Shown: in pieces, positions 1 to 5,761 of the stretch
How the letters are laid out: every line of letters begins with the position of its first letter
Numbering within the stretch: the first letter of the stretch is position 1
Assembly (NCBI GenBank): GCA_026389675.1
Contig: JAPLHJ010000043.1
Coordinates: 1 to 7,694, forward strand
DNA: 7,694 nt
Origin: Chloroflexota bacterium
Lineage (GTDB): Bacteria; Chloroflexota; Dehalococcoidia; GIF9; UBA5629
Reading direction: 5' to 3'
Translations under genes and position numbers: made by a program
Notes under the pieces: model-generated
Told to the model about the DNA's origin: nothing
Seen by the model: the letters and a program-made list of their open reading frames with translations, nothing else
The model's database searches: none

Positions 1-677
1 GGATGCCGGCCTGGCTGCATAACGACTGGGCAATGATTATCGCCGTCCTGGCTGTGCTTACCATGACCGTCGGCAACATCGTTGCCCTGGTTCAGACCAA
101 TATCAAGCGGCTCTTCGGTTATTCCAGCATTGCGCAGGCAGGTTACCTGATGGTTGGCTTAGCCGCCATGGGTATGGCTGCGCAGGCCGACAGCACTATC
201 CGCAGCGGGCTGATATTCTTTTTATTCAGCTATACTTTGACCAACCTGGGGGCGTTCATTGCGATAATCGCCATCTCCAACAAAATCAACAGCGATAATA
301 TCGACGACTACTCCGGCATGGCCAAGCGCTCGCCGTTGCTGGCCACCGGTTTAACCATATGTCTGGTATCTTTAACCGGGTTGCCGCCCACGGCCGGCCT
401 GATAGCCAAAATATACATTTTCAGCGGAGCCGTCGACCAGGGACTGCTGTGGTTAGTGATAATTGCAGTGATCAACAGCTGTATCTCGGCATTTTATTAC
501 TTTAAGGTTGTTAAGGTGATGTGGATGGGAGAACCTGTTAATAACGATGAAGTGACGTCTACCTGGCCTGAATGGTTAGCGCTCGGGTTTTGTTGCCTGG
601 CGGTCGTGGTTATCGGAATAATTCCCGGGGCATTTATGGCTATTACCCAGAACGCAGCTAAAATATTTGGAATTTAA
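1..677 (+). CDS. nuoN: NADH-quinone oxidoreductase subunit N, C-terminal part (5' end outside window)
   Basis: This is the C-terminal half of NuoN, an antiporter-like, proton-pumping membrane subunit of respiratory complex I. The frame is open from the window edge, and about 224 residues are visible of a family that usually has 450-500, so the ATG at position 3 is internal and not the start. Visible family marks, numbered from that ATG, are TVGNIVALVQTNIKRLFGYSS (about 22-42, with the Lys-Arg before the YSSIAQAGY helix) and the broken-helix motif SLTGLPPTAGLIAK (123-136). About six hydrophobic helices follow one another, with the last at about 189-217. It ends at TAA (675-677). A weak GGAAT/ATTCC inverted repeat straddles the stop but has no T-run, so it is not a convincing terminator. 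The other nuo genes are expected upstream of the window. NuoN is preferred to NuoL or NuoM because of the short C-terminus and the YSSIAQAGY sequence. Confidence 0.93.
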   Translation, partial: MPAWLHNDWAMIIAVLAVLTMTVGNIVALVQTNIKRLFGYSSIAQAGYLMVGLAAMGMAAQADSTIRSGLIFFLFSYTLTNLGAFIAIIAISNKINSDNIDDYSGMAKRSPLLATGLTICLVSLTGLPPTAGLIAKIYIFSGAVDQGLLWLVIIAVINSCISAFYYFKVVKVMWMGEPVNNDEVTSTWPEWLALGFCCLAVVVIGIIPGAFMAITQNAAKIFGI

Positions 678-790
678 TATTCCGATTAATAACTGCCGCA
701 TTCCTGCTTAATACTCTCCATTTATCAACGTAGATATTTTTCATTTCAAACGGGCGGCATGCCGGGCAGATTTGACACTATAAAATACCG

Positions 791-1633
791 ATGATAGACT
801 GCGGCACTGTGAAAAGAATAGGTATTTTATATCATCCCAAGGTTGAGAAAACGGAGAGATTCGCCCGCGACCTGATGAATTTCCTGCGAAGTAAAGACAT
901 TCAGTGCTGGGTGCATTCCTCGTGGGATGAAGGGGCAGCAAAAGATATGCTGGGCGGCAGCGATCTAATCGTCAGTGTGGGTGGTGACGGCACCATACTC
1001 AGAGTTGCCAGGATAATATTTCCGCTGGGGATACCTATAGTGGGGATCAATTTTGGCAACCTGGGATTCATGACCGAACTTGAAGCCGGTGAAGCTAAGG
1101 ATAAACTGGAATTAATTATCAAGGGTGAAGGATGGATAGACGAACGCGCCATGTTAGAGGCGCGGGTGATCTCCTCCGGCCATGTCTTTCATGCCTTAAA
1201 CGATGTTGTAGTGGGCAGAGGGAAATTTCTCAGGCTGATTAATATCGACGTTTCCTTGGACGGAGACTTTTTCTCCACATATAGAGCGGATGCCGTCATC
1301 ATATCCACGGCAACGGGCAGCACCGGCTACGTATTGGCGGCCAATGGGCCGGTTATCTACCCGGAATCGCGGGATATAATCTTGAAGGCTGTATGTCCCC
1401 ATCTGACCATGGATAAAGCCATAGTAGTACCACCTTCGACCAAGATCAGATTAAAGGTTTTCACCAACCACGATGCTATTGTGAGTATGGACGGACAGGT
1501 GGAGGAGACACTGAAGGATGGGACTGATATAGAAGTATCAATAACGGAAGTAACGACGAAATTTCTACGTCTGAGAAATAAAAATAGTTTCTATAGCACA
1601 CTCACAGCGAAATTGAACAGGAAATCATTATGA
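791..1633 (+). CDS. nadK: NAD kinase (ATP/polyphosphate-dependent)
   Basis: Cytosolic NAD kinase phosphorylates NAD to NADP. The 280 residues match the usual bacterial length. All diagnostic motifs are present: GGDGT at 64-68, which binds the phosphate donor and holds the catalytic Asp66; GINFGNLGFMTE at 85-96; HALNDVVVGRG at 134-144, with the Asn-Asp pair that binds NAD; and STATGSTGY at 172-180. The start is uncertain. ATG 791 gives an extra MIDCGT, while GTG 809 would start directly at VKRIGILYHP, where the family's first strand begins. Neither has a good ribosome binding site. The gene lies 113 bp after nuoN and overlaps the next gene by 4 bp (ATGA, 1630-1633), so it heads a translationally coupled trio. 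Its NADP product is the likely cofactor of the isocitrate dehydrogenase encoded nearby on the other strand. Confidence 0.95.
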   Translation: MIDCGTVKRIGILYHPKVEKTERFARDLMNFLRSKDIQCWVHSSWDEGAAKDMLGGSDLIVSVGGDGTILRVARIIFPLGIPIVGINFGNLGFMTELEAGEAKDKLELIIKGEGWIDERAMLEARVISSGHVFHALNDVVVGRGKFLRLINIDVSLDGDFFSTYRADAVIISTATGSTGYVLAANGPVIYPESRDIILKAVCPHLTMDKAIVVPPSTKIRLKVFTNHDAIVSMDGQVEETLKDGTDIEVSITEVTTKFLRLRNKNSFYSTLTAKLNRKSL

Positions 1634-2094
1634 AAGTTGAAAAGGCTACTATCAACGATGTCAAGCAAATGCATGTGCTTGTCAATAAATTTGCCGGCAA
1701 GGGCGAGATGCTACCCCGCGCGCTCAGCGAGTTATACGAGAACCTTCGCGATTATTTCGTCATCCGCGGTAAAGATGGCAAGGTCATAGCCTGCGGCGCC
1801 CTGCATATCAGCTGGGCCGACCTGGCCGAGGTAAAAGCCCTGGCGGTTGCTAAAGACAAGCAAAAAAAAGGTATGGGAGCGGCGTTGATTAAGGCCTGCG
1901 TGGTTGAAGCGCAATCGCTGGGTATCCCCAGGATGTTTTGCCTCACCTATAAACCCCGCTTCTTTAAGCGGCAGGGATTCAAAGAGGTGGAGAAAATGGA
2001 GTTGCCCCGGAAGATCTGGGCCGAATGCTACAGCTGCCCTAAATTTCCGGACTGTGATGAAGTTGCGCTCGTATTTGACGTGCCCGCGCCATGA
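1630..2094 (+). CDS. GNAT-family N-acetyltransferase, short ArgA-like (probable N-acetylglutamate synthase)
   Basis: A single-domain GNAT acetyltransferase of 154 residues, expected to transfer acetyl from acetyl-CoA to an amino group. The acetyl-CoA loop is seen as QKKGMG at 78-83, after the strand AEVKALAV (66-73). The tail has KIWAECYSCPKFPDC (128-142), a Cys-x2-Cys-x5-Cys pattern that I associate with the short, stand-alone ArgA-like group of bacteria without classical two-domain ArgA. In that group the reaction is glutamate to N-acetylglutamate, the first step of arginine synthesis. The start is supported by AGGA about 9 nt upstream and by the ATGA overlap with nadK. It also overlaps the next gene by ATGA (2091-2094). 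GNAT membership is clear. Glutamate as substrate is inference from the tail motif and length, since no arg gene is adjacent. Confidence 0.85.
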   Translation: MKVEKATINDVKQMHVLVNKFAGKGEMLPRALSELYENLRDYFVIRGKDGKVIACGALHISWADLAEVKALAVAKDKQKKGMGAALIKACVVEAQSLGIPRMFCLTYKPRFFKRQGFKEVEKMELPRKIWAECYSCPKFPDCDEVALVFDVPAP

Positions 2095-2636
2095 TTGATA
2101 ACGAGAAGCTCCTGTCAAGTAAAGAGATATTCAGGGGCCGTGCCGTCAACCTGCGGATTGATACCATCGAGAAGCTGTCGGGCCAGGTTACCACACGTGA
2201 AATTGTCGAGCACGCAGACTGCATCGCGGTGGTAGCGGTTGATGATGAAGACAGGATCGTGATGGTGAAACAGTTCCGCAGGCCTGTGAATAAAGTGCTG
2301 CTGGAGATACCCGCCGGCGGAATAGAGGAGGGAGAGGACCCGGAGGATTGTGTAAGGCGTGAATTGCAGGAGGAGACAGGGTATTTACCGGGTAAGATAA
2401 CCAAATTGGGCGGGTTCTATGCCGCGCCCGGGTATTGCACTGAATATATGCATATCTTTCTGGCTACGGATTTAGCAGAAAGCAAGTTAATTGCTGAAGA
2501 TACCGATGAGATAGAAATTGTACGGGTTCCCCTGACTGAAATTATGCAAAAGATCGTTTCGGGTGAAATCTGCGATGCCAAAAGCATAGCGGGCTTACTT
2601 ATATATCTAAGCAGCCGCCGGGATCAGTGTGTTTAA
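2091..2636 (+). CDS. NUDIX hydrolase, ADP-ribose pyrophosphatase type
   Basis: A NUDIX-fold hydrolase of 181 residues. The complete Nudix box (G-x5-E-x7-REUxEExGU) spans 76-98, with Gly76, Glu82 and R90-E-L-Q-E-E-T-G-Y98 carrying the metal-binding glutamates. Before it, KQFRRPVNKVLLEIPAGG (60-77) matches the ADP-ribose pyrophosphatase branch (QxR then LExPAG). After it, AAPGYCTEYMHIFLA has the conserved Pro-Gly and Glu of that branch. The likely reaction is ADP-ribose to AMP plus ribose 5-phosphate. Neighbouring sugar-nucleotide or dinucleotide substrates cannot be excluded. It starts within the ATGA overlap of the preceding acetyltransferase and has no visible ribosome binding site, so it probably depends on translational coupling. 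It ends with TAA directly before a hairpin terminator. Sitting in an operon with NAD kinase suggests a role in clearing NAD breakdown products. Confidence 0.9.
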   Translation: MIDNEKLLSSKEIFRGRAVNLRIDTIEKLSGQVTTREIVEHADCIAVVAVDDEDRIVMVKQFRRPVNKVLLEIPAGGIEEGEDPEDCVRRELQEETGYLPGKITKLGGFYAAPGYCTEYMHIFLATDLAESKLIAEDTDEIEIVRVPLTEIMQKIVSGEICDAKSIAGLLIYLSSRRDQCV

Positions 2637-2667
2637 CCTGATCGGCAGTGGATCAGGCTATTTTTTT
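2637..2667 (+). terminator. Rho-independent terminator after the NUDIX gene
   Basis: A perfect 7-bp stem, CCTGATC (2637-2643) with GATCAGG (2651-2657), encloses a 7-nt loop and is followed by CTATTTTTTT (2658-2667). It starts one base after the TAA of the NUDIX gene and serves the rightward nadK operon. The T-tract is also the last codons of the convergent icd gene (Lys-Lys-TAG on the minus strand). On the minus strand the hairpin follows the icd stop but is trailed only by TTAAAC, so termination in that direction would be weaker. Confidence 0.8.
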
Positions 2668-3740
2668 AATTGTGCGATAATTGCGTCCGCTACCTGTGAA
2701 GTGCCGGCACTGGGCGCATCACGGTCTTTCCGCAGGTCGTAGGTTACGCTCTTACCTTCAGCGATCACATCGGCAATGGCCTTTTCCATTCTATCCGCGG
2801 CGTTCGTTTCATCAAGATATCTCAGCATCAAAACCGCCGACAGCATCTGTGCCATCGGGCTGACCTTGTTCATGCCGGTGTATTTGGGCGCGCTGCCGTG
2901 CGTGGGTTCAAAAACCGCTATGCTATCTCCTATATTGGCACCCGGCGCCAAGCCCAGTCCTCCCACCAATCCGGCGCACAGGTCGGAGATAATATCGCCG
3001 TACAGGTTGGGCAGGACCAGCACATCATACATCTGCGGGCTTCTGACCAGGCGCATGCAAAGGGCATCAACCAGGACCTCTTCCTATTCGATCTCAGGAT
3101 ACTCTCTGGCAACTTCCCTGGCCGTGGTCAGAAATAACCCGTCGGTAAACTTCATTATGTTGGCCTTGGTTATGGCGGATACTTTGCTCCGCTTATATTT
3201 CCGGGCGTACTCAAAGGCATATTTAACGATGCGCCGCGACCCGTATTCCGATATGGCTTTGATACTGTACCCGGAGCCGGCATTTACCTTACCCTTGAAG
3301 TGTTTGGAGATGAAATCGTGAAGCTGCTCGGCTTCCGTTGTCCCGCTGGCAAACTCGATCCCGATGTAAAGGTCCTCGGTATTCTCCCTGACCACCACGA
3401 TATCAACGTTTTCATAGGGTGTGGTCGCCACACCCTTGAAACTCTTGCAAGGCCGCAGGCAAGCATACAGGTCAAGTTGTTTACGCAGGGCCACGTTCAC
3501 GCTGCGGAAACCCGTGCCAATAGGCGTAGTAACAGGGCCTTTGAGAGCTATTTTATTCCGCTTAATTGATTCCAGGGTGATATCCGGGAGAGGCGTACCG
3601 TATTTCTCGATGGCCGATTCACCCGCCGTACAAATATCCCAATCAAATTTAACACCCGTTGCCTCGAGCACACGGACCGTGGCAGCGGTTATCTCAGGGC
3701 CTATGCCGTCGCCTGGCAACAAAGTAATGCGGTAAGTCAT
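2658..3740 (-). pseudogene. icd: Isocitrate dehydrogenase, interrupted by one in-frame TAG
   Basis: Isocitrate/isopropylmalate dehydrogenase family; oxidises isocitrate to 2-oxoglutarate and CO2. Read through the TAG it has 360 positions, a normal length for the short IDH type. Substrate residues are of IDH type: Ser80, Asn82 and Arg86 in SVNVALR, Arg96 and Arg118 (E. coli S113, N115, R119, R129, R153), with catalytic Tyr125 and Lys192. Codon 219 is TAG. The 141 codons after it are intact and conserved, with metal-binding Asp225, Asp249 and Asp253. HGSAPKY (281-287) places Lys286 and Tyr287 where NADP-dependent IDH has K344/Y345, and Tyr334 matches Y391, so NADP preference is likely. ATG 3740 is chosen because GAGG lies 9 nt upstream; an in-frame TTG at 3749 is less likely. 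The gene follows leuD by 31 nt. The 218-residue product up to the stop would lack the metal site and should be inactive. A sequencing error or readthrough is possible. Confidence 0.85.
3084..3086 (-). other. In-frame amber codon inside icd
   Basis: On the minus strand the frame reads YPEIE, TAG, EEVLVDALCM with no shift. In related isocitrate dehydrogenases this position (IE-x-EE before the VD of the metal site) usually carries a Phe or Tyr, and a Tyr codon differs from TAG by one base. The same gene ends with TAG (2658-2660), as does the PTPS gene (7490-7492), so TAG is also used as an ordinary stop here. Confidence 0.9.
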
Positions 3741-3771
3741 TCTATCCAACCTCTATGGCGGCAATCCGCCT

Positions 3772-4278
3772 TCAAAGCTTAAAATCCCCGTGCTTGTTAA
3801 TATAGGGAATCAAGCCTCCTTCATTAAGTATGTTCAGCATAGCCTGCGGTATCCTGGTGAAGCGGTATGACTCTTTCCTGGAAACATTGTTGATTATACC
3901 TTCTTCCAACCTGATTTCAAGGATATCACCCTGGGATATTTTATCCGTATCACAGATCAGCGCCGGCACTCCCTGGTTGATGGCGTTCCTGAAGAAGATC
4001 CGCGCGAATGATTTTGCCAGTATGGCGCTGACGCCGGCCATTTTTATCACCAGGGGGGCATGCTCGCGGCTGGAACCGAGGCCGAAATTAGATCCGCCCA
4101 CGATGAAATCACCGGGTTTTACCTGCTTTACAAAATCGGGGTTGGCGTCTTCCATGGTGTGTTTGGCCAACTCGGGCAGGTTACTGCGTAAATGCGCGTA
4201 TTTGCCCGCTATGATGAGGTCGGTGGAGATATCATCGCCGAACTTAAAAGCCTTGCCTTTAAGCACAGGTTGGGCCAT
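3772..4278 (-). CDS. leuD: LeuD-type hydro-lyase small subunit (aconitase/isopropylmalate isomerase family)
   Basis: Small swivelling-domain subunit of a two-subunit hydro-lyase of the aconitase superfamily; it pairs with the LeuC-type large subunit encoded just upstream. The 168 residues fit the short archaeal/bacterial LeuD class. Visible motifs are FGDDISTDLIIAGKY (13-27) and GSNFGLGSSREHAP (62-75), whose Ser-Ser-Arg binds substrate; the commoner Cys in NFGCGSSREHA is Leu67 here. The specificity loop after the first motif reads YAHLR (27-31). It has an Arg, as in homoaconitase-like loops, and not the hydrophobic YLV typical of isopropylmalate isomerases. Its ATG overlaps the leuC stop by one base (TGATG), so the subunits are translationally coupled, and icd follows after 31 nt. 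The family is certain. Substrate is inferred: citrate/isocitrate is favoured by the icd neighbour, and isopropylmalate is the alternative. Confidence 0.88.
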   Translation of the reverse strand: MAQPVLKGKAFKFGDDISTDLIIAGKYAHLRSNLPELAKHTMEDANPDFVKQVKPGDFIVGGSNFGLGSSREHAPLVIKMAGVSAILAKSFARIFFRNAINQGVPALICDTDKISQGDILEIRLEEGIINNVSRKESYRFTRIPQAMLNILNEGGLIPYINKHGDFKL

Positions 4279-5537
4279 CAGCTAACCTCCCCCGGGTCGG
4301 TAATCCTGCCGGTAATTGCCGACGCTGTTGCCGTGGCGGTACTGGCCAGGTATATGAATCCCTCCGGGTTGCCCATGCGGCCCTTGAAATTGCGATTGGC
4401 GGTGGATATACAGGCTTCGCCGTCGGCCAGGATACCTTGATGCAGGCCCAAGCAGGCTGCGCATCCCGGAGGTAGAACGATGCCTCCCGCTTCAATGATC
4501 GTGCTGATATATCCTGCCTCGATTGCCCGGGAAAATATCGTCCTCGATGCCGGGCAGACCAGCAGCCTGACTCCGGCTGCTACTTTTTCCCCCTTGAGCA
4601 TTGCAGCGGCCTCAATCAGGTCTTCCAGACGGCCGTTGGTGCAGGTCCCGATAAATACCTGGTTGACCTTGATGCCTTTAAGGCTGGAGGCCGGGGCAAC
4701 GTTATCAACCGCGTGGGGTTTTGCCACCATCGGCTTTATACTGCCCGCATCTATTTTGATGGTTCGCTCATAGGCAGCACCGGCATCGGCTGTTATCTCC
4801 CGGTACCCGGCTTCCCTTCCCTGTCCGCGTAAATAATCCCCGGTTACCCGGTCAGAGGGGAAAATGCCCACTTTGGCGCCGGCTTCTATGGCCATGTTGG
4901 CTATCGTCAATCTTTGATACATCGGCATTTCGTCGATGGCCGGCCCGCTGAATTCCAGCGCCTTATAGGTAGCGCCGTCGGCGCCGATGCTCCCGATAAT
5001 ATCTAAAATCAGGTCTTTGGCGCTCACCCCGGCCTGAAATTTGCCCGAAACTTCAATTTTAAAGCTTTCCGGTACCCTGAACCAGGTCTTGCCCAGCGAC
5101 ATGGCTACGGCGATGTCGCTGGAACCCATGCCCGTGGCAAAAGCGCCGACGGCGCCCGCTGTGACTGTATGTGAGTCAGCACCAACAACAATGTCGCCCG
5201 GGTTGACTAATTGTTCGGCTACGATCTGGTGGCATACACCGCAGCCGGCATCGAACAACAGGCATCCGGAATCGGCGGCAAACTGCCGCATAAAGGCGTG
5301 ATCGTTGGACAGTTGACGGTTCGGGCTGGGACTGGCATGGTCGATAAATAGCGCGGTCCGCCCGGGCAACGCCAGCGTCTGCTTTTTACCCGCTTTAAAC
5401 TGACGTATGGTAAGCGGCCCGGTGGTATCCTGTACAAACACCAGGTCAACAGGCGCTATGACTATATCGCCCGCTTTTGCGTCTGCGCCGGACTTCTCAC
5501 TGAGTATCTTTTCGCTTATCGTTTTTCCCATAGTCAT
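4278..5537 (-). CDS. leuC: LeuC-type hydro-lyase large subunit (aconitase/isopropylmalate isomerase family)
   Basis: Large [4Fe-4S] catalytic subunit of a LeuCD-type dehydratase, 419 residues, typical of the short COG0065 class. Iron-sulfur ligands are Cys299 in FIGTCTNGR and Cys359 and Cys362 in PPGCAACLG. Other family motifs are DHASPSPNRQLSNDH (66-80), GVCHQ (100-104), VGADSHTVTAGAVGAFATGMGSSD (118-141) and NRNFKGRMG (381-389). It would isomerise a 2-hydroxy tri- or dicarboxylate through the unsaturated intermediate. Because icd, and not leuB, ends the operon, and no leuA is seen, an aconitase role is more likely than leucine synthesis. ATG 5537 is the outermost start, but the second ATG at 5531 (MGKTISEKIL) has AGAG at a better 8-nt distance and may be the true one; numbering here uses 5537. 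The gene is divergent from folP and has candidate promoters in the 224-bp gap. Confidence 0.92.
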   Translation of the reverse strand: MTMGKTISEKILSEKSGADAKAGDIVIAPVDLVFVQDTTGPLTIRQFKAGKKQTLALPGRTALFIDHASPSPNRQLSNDHAFMRQFAADSGCLLFDAGCGVCHQIVAEQLVNPGDIVVGADSHTVTAGAVGAFATGMGSSDIAVAMSLGKTWFRVPESFKIEVSGKFQAGVSAKDLILDIIGSIGADGATYKALEFSGPAIDEMPMYQRLTIANMAIEAGAKVGIFPSDRVTGDYLRGQGREAGYREITADAGAAYERTIKIDAGSIKPMVAKPHAVDNVAPASSLKGIKVNQVFIGTCTNGRLEDLIEAAAMLKGEKVAAGVRLLVCPASRTIFSRAIEAGYISTIIEAGGIVLPPGCAACLGLHQGILADGEACISTANRNFKGRMGNPEGFIYLASTATATASAITGRITDPGEVS

Positions 5538-5563
5538 TACTCTGAAAGTAACATCCCTGACAC

Positions 5564-5623
5564 CGGCAATGGAGTAAGTATTTTACCATATTGATCTGAT
5601 ATATATATAAATCTATCTAACGT
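5564..5623. repeat. Diverged 60-bp direct repeat, copy 1 (leuC-proximal)
   Basis: By eye, this copy aligns without gaps to 5652-5711, 46 of 60 positions identical and 11 of the 14 differences transitions. The best-conserved core is GAGTAA-TATTTTA-CATATTGATC. It lies in the divergent leuC/folP spacer and contains a candidate leuC promoter on the minus strand. Confidence 0.8.
5580..5588 (-). promoter_or_regulatory. Candidate extended -10 promoter for leuC operon
   Basis: On the minus strand this reads TGGTAAAAT, a TGn extension plus a near-consensus -10. It would start transcription about 36 nt before leuC. The -35 region is only AT-rich (TATATATATA), with no TTGACA match, so the call rests on the -10, the position and the conservation between the two repeat copies. 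Confidence 0.4.
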
Positions 5624-5651
5624 TTAAAATGGTCATGTTGTAGAACAATAT

Positions 5652-5711
5652 CGGCAGCAGAGTAAATATTTTAACATATTGATCCGACATATAACTAAAT
5701 CCGTCCGACAT
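5652..5711. repeat. Diverged 60-bp direct repeat, copy 2 (folP-proximal)
   Basis: Second copy, offset by 88 bp from the first. It also holds two exact TCCGACAT octamers (5683-5690 and 5704-5711) spaced 21 bp, about two helical turns. In copy 1 the matching places read TCTGATAT and TCTAACGT. It could be a regulator site or a remnant of a local duplication of the promoter region. Confidence 0.8.
5668..5676 (-). promoter_or_regulatory. Second candidate extended -10 on the leuC strand, in repeat copy 2
   Basis: On the minus strand this reads TGTTAAAAT, the counterpart of the copy 1 site 88 bp closer to leuC. No good -35 is visible. If both are active, leuC would have tandem duplicated promoters; this one may simply be a relic. 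Confidence 0.25.
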
Positions 5712-5734
5712 CTATACTGCGCAAATGCTAAAAT
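5705..5734 (+). promoter_or_regulatory. Candidate promoter for the folP-folK-PTPS operon
   Basis: CCGACA (5705-5710, 4 of 6 to TTGACA), an 18-nt spacer and TAAAAT (5729-5734) with TGC just before it (extended -10). Transcription would start about 20 nt upstream of folP, leaving room for its GGGAAGG ribosome binding site (5752-5758). The -35 overlaps the second TCCGACAT octamer, so a protein bound there could affect this promoter. Confidence 0.4.
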
Positions 5735-5761
5735 TGGTTTGTCGGTTACCCGGGAAGGTTT

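Noticed and set aside
755..764. Palindrome CGGCATGCCG upstream of nadK as an operator
   Set aside because: Only 10 bp, not extended by further symmetry and not repeated nearby; too short to claim.
772..786. TTGACA followed by TATAAAAT before nadK as a promoter
   Set aside because: The two boxes are almost adjacent, so they cannot form one promoter, and the -10 alone would start transcription at or just after the ATG at 791.
1732..2118. 128-codon open frame on the minus strand opposite the GNAT gene
   Set aside because: Antisense to a well-supported acetyltransferase and without family features.
3084..3086. General reassignment of TAG to an amino acid in this genome
   Set aside because: TAG is the natural terminal codon of icd and of the PTPS gene, and no other gene in the window has an internal TAG.
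2776..3321. 181-codon open frame on the plus strand opposite icd
   Set aside because: It lies fully antisense to conserved icd sequence, shows no recognisable domain, and mirrors the codon pattern of the real gene.
2658..3740. Reading the dehydrogenase as 3-isopropylmalate dehydrogenase (leuB)
   Set aside because: The Ser-x-Asn-x3-Arg substrate motif and the HGSAPKY cofactor loop are of isocitrate dehydrogenase type.
3830..4285. 151-codon open frame on the plus strand opposite leuD
   Set aside because: Shadow of leuD, whose motifs are clear; no domain or ribosome binding site supports the antisense reading.
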